From Thermodesulfobacteriaceae bacterium UBA6232 (GTDB lineage: Bacteria; Desulfobacterota; Thermodesulfobacteria; Thermodesulfobacteriales; Thermodesulfobacteriaceae): a stretch of DNA of 33,419 nt. The stretch covers positions 44,542 to 77,960 of the forward strand of contig DJWK01000001.1 of assembly GCA_002441555.1 (NCBI GenBank), read 5' to 3'. A program made the translations under genes and the position numbers. Below, in pieces: positions 32,528 to 33,419 of the stretch; within the stretch, counting starts at the first letter, position 1; each line of letters starts with the position of its first letter. The notes under the pieces were generated by a model. The model had not been told where the DNA came from and searched no databases. It saw only the letters and a program-made list of their open reading frames with translations.

Positions 32528-33313
32528 TTAAGTTTTTATTTTGCTTCCCTTTGGGAAATAGCCAGAAGGAGCAGAAACCCCGGGATAGACAAAGGAATCC
32601 TTGGCCAGTAAAGTTCCAGGCTGCAAAACGGCATTACATCCTGTCTGAACTCTATCCCCGAGGATAGCCCCCATTTTTCTTAATCCTGTTTTTATTCTTT
32701 CACCCTCAATTTGGAAGGTAATTTCTTTTTTTAAAAATTTAAGGTTAGCAAGTTTTGTTCCTGCTCCAAGATTTACCTCTCTTCCCAGAATACTATCTCC
32801 TACATAGGCAAAATGGGCAGCTTTAGCCCCGCTCAAAAAAATGGAATTTTTTACCTCAGTTGTGTGACCAATCACTGCTCCCTTTCCTGTATAAACACTT
32901 CCTCTCACATAGGCCGAGTGCCTTATCTGGGTTTCTGCAGAAAAATAGGAAGGTTCTTCAATGTAAGCATAGGGCTCAACCACCACGCCCTCTTCAAAAA
33001 AGATTTTTTTCCCTTTCAAAAAAGCCCCTGCCATAAGGATGGCCCCTTTTACTTCTCTATCCTTAAGATAATATTTACCTTCAATTTTTTTTATTTCGCG
33101 ATAGGGGATAAGTTCCCCCTCTGTTGTTAAAAAAAGTGTTTCTGTAAGAGGCTTTTCAAGGGGGATAAGTCTTGGAAGTTCCGGGGTTATTTCAAAAAGA
33201 AATTCTTTTAGGGTTTTTAAAACTTCCCAAGGGGGATTTTCGGAAAGTATTTTTCCCACCTTTTCGTCTTCAAGCTCTTCAAAAAAGTCAGGTAATAATC
33301 TTTGCCAGAGCAT
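32528..33313 (-). CDS. Left-handed beta-helix (GlmU-like) acyl/nucleotidyl-transferase family protein
   Basis: A 261-residue protein whose C-terminal two thirds is built of hexapeptide-type repeats (for example V-E-P-Y-A-Y-I-E, A-V-I-G-H-T-T-E-V-K, V-N-L-G-A-G-T-K-L, L-G-D-R-V-Q-T-G-C-N). This resembles the acetyltransferase half of GlmU and related sugar-nucleotide proteins. The N-terminal ~85 residues (starting M-L-W-Q-R-L-L-P-D-F-F) lack a GlmU pyrophosphorylase signature. The ATG is only 12 bases from a perfect -10 box and has no Shine-Dalgarno site. First gene of the long operon. Substrate unknown. Confidence 0.75.
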   Translation of the reverse strand: MLWQRLLPDFFEELEDEKVGKILSENPPWEVLKTLKEFLFEITPELPRLIPLEKPLTETLFLTTEGELIPYREIKKIEGKYYLKDREVKGAILMAGAFLKGKKIFFEEGVVVEPYAYIEEPSYFSAETQIRHSAYVRGSVYTGKGAVIGHTTEVKNSIFLSGAKAAHFAYVGDSILGREVNLGAGTKLANLKFLKKEITFQIEGERIKTGLRKMGAILGDRVQTGCNAVLQPGTLLAKDSFVYPGVSAPSGYFPKGSKIKT

Positions 33314-33325
33314 GGTTTTAATGGC

Positions 33326-33354
33326 ATTATACTCCTATAAGGTATACTTGTCAA
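33326..33354 (-). promoter_or_regulatory. Perfect-consensus sigma-70 promoter for the 33313-23654 operon
   Basis: On the minus strand TTGACA (33349-33354) and TATAAT (33326-33331) are both exact consensus with the ideal 17-base spacer. The expected transcription start (~33319-33320) leaves only about 6 bases before the ATG at 33313. The -35 box overlaps the -35 of the opposing tRNA promoter. Confidence 0.8.
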
Positions 33355-33375
33355 AAGAAAGATTTGTATTAAAAT
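33348..33375 (+). promoter_or_regulatory. Promoter for the tRNA gene
   Basis: TTGTCA (33348-33353, 5/6) and TAAAAT (33370-33375, 5/6) are 16 bases apart and 13 bases before the mature tRNA 5' end. The -35 hexamer shares five bases with the opposing perfect promoter on the minus strand. Confidence 0.6.
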
Positions 33376-33388
33376 AATTTCTTAAAAA

Positions 33389-33419
33389 GCCCCTGTAGCT
33401 CAACAGGATAGAGCAGCGG
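33389..33419 (+). tRNA. tRNA, 5' part only, probably tRNA-Arg
   Basis: The end of the window holds a tRNA beginning: acceptor strand GCCCCTG, then TA, D-stem GCTC with loop AACAGGATA and closing GAGC, then the start of the anticodon stem (GCGG). The layout is canonical. The anticodon is outside the window; the sequence resembles bacterial tRNA-Arg of the TCT/CCT type, which is recollection rather than proof. Confidence 0.82.

Overview
The window is a stretch of AT-rich bacterial chromosome (roughly 38-40% GC by eye). It comes from a Gram-negative (lpxC, SurA-like and PpiC-like periplasmic chaperones), strict-anaerobe-like thermophile. The lysine/glutamate-rich, compact proteins, the very short intergenic gaps and the gene content suggest the Thermodesulfobacteriota (Thermodesulfobacterium/Caldimicrobium type). 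That placement is inference; no rRNA or other decisive marker is present.

Layout. 1-3530 (minus): start of a phosphate ABC transporter operon (pstS-pstC, pstC running off the left edge) and a KefB-type cation/proton antiporter. 3642-4949 (plus): thiC. 4959-5332 (minus): a nucleotidyltransferase broken by a 14-bp tandem duplication. 5530-8256 (minus): an EmrB/EmrA-type drug or peptide export pair. 8379-10231 (plus): the most interesting locus. Two small genes, each with two in-frame TGA codons in S-S/G-TGA-G contexts and each ending in TAA, are followed by a radical SAM/SPASM maturase. This matches the thio(seleno)oxazole (selenobiotic, SbtA/SbtM) type of RiPP cassette, with selenocysteine as the residue to be modified. 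Hairpins with loops 21-24 nt downstream of three of the four TGAs look like bacterial SECIS elements.

10425-21705 (minus): a tightly packed run, read from high to low coordinates. It holds a cysteine synthase/cysteinyl-tRNA synthetase-like fusion, an HhH-GPD DNA glycosylase, a DMT permease, two adjacent decayed genes (an MFS permease and a UPF1/IGHMBP2-like helicase, each with frameshifts and an internal deletion), a Ca2+/cation antiporter, a P-type cation ATPase and Era. 21694-22617 (plus): a LysM L,D-transpeptidase whose 5' end overlaps that of the divergent fusion gene. 22592-23491 (minus): lpxC.

23654-33313 (minus): a ten-gene, mostly overlapping run. In transcription order it is a left-handed beta-helix transferase, PpiC-type PPIase, DEDDy exonuclease-like protein, DegP/HtrA protease, SurA-like chaperone, RecO, LOG-family protein, pyrB, pyrC and pyk. 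It begins at a perfect-consensus promoter (33326-33354) and ends at an intrinsic terminator (23602-23621). At the right edge a tRNA (probably Arg) starts at 33389 on the plus strand, from a promoter whose -35 box overlaps that of the minus-strand operon.

No gene-free stretch exceeds 300 bases. The larger gaps are 8257-8457 (divergent promoters and a palindrome), 5333-5529 and 10232-10424 (nothing convincing apart from a weak hairpin at 10409-10426) and 23492-23653 (terminator and a palindrome). Selenocysteine machinery (selA, selB, selC, selD) is not in the window and must lie elsewhere if the recoding is real.
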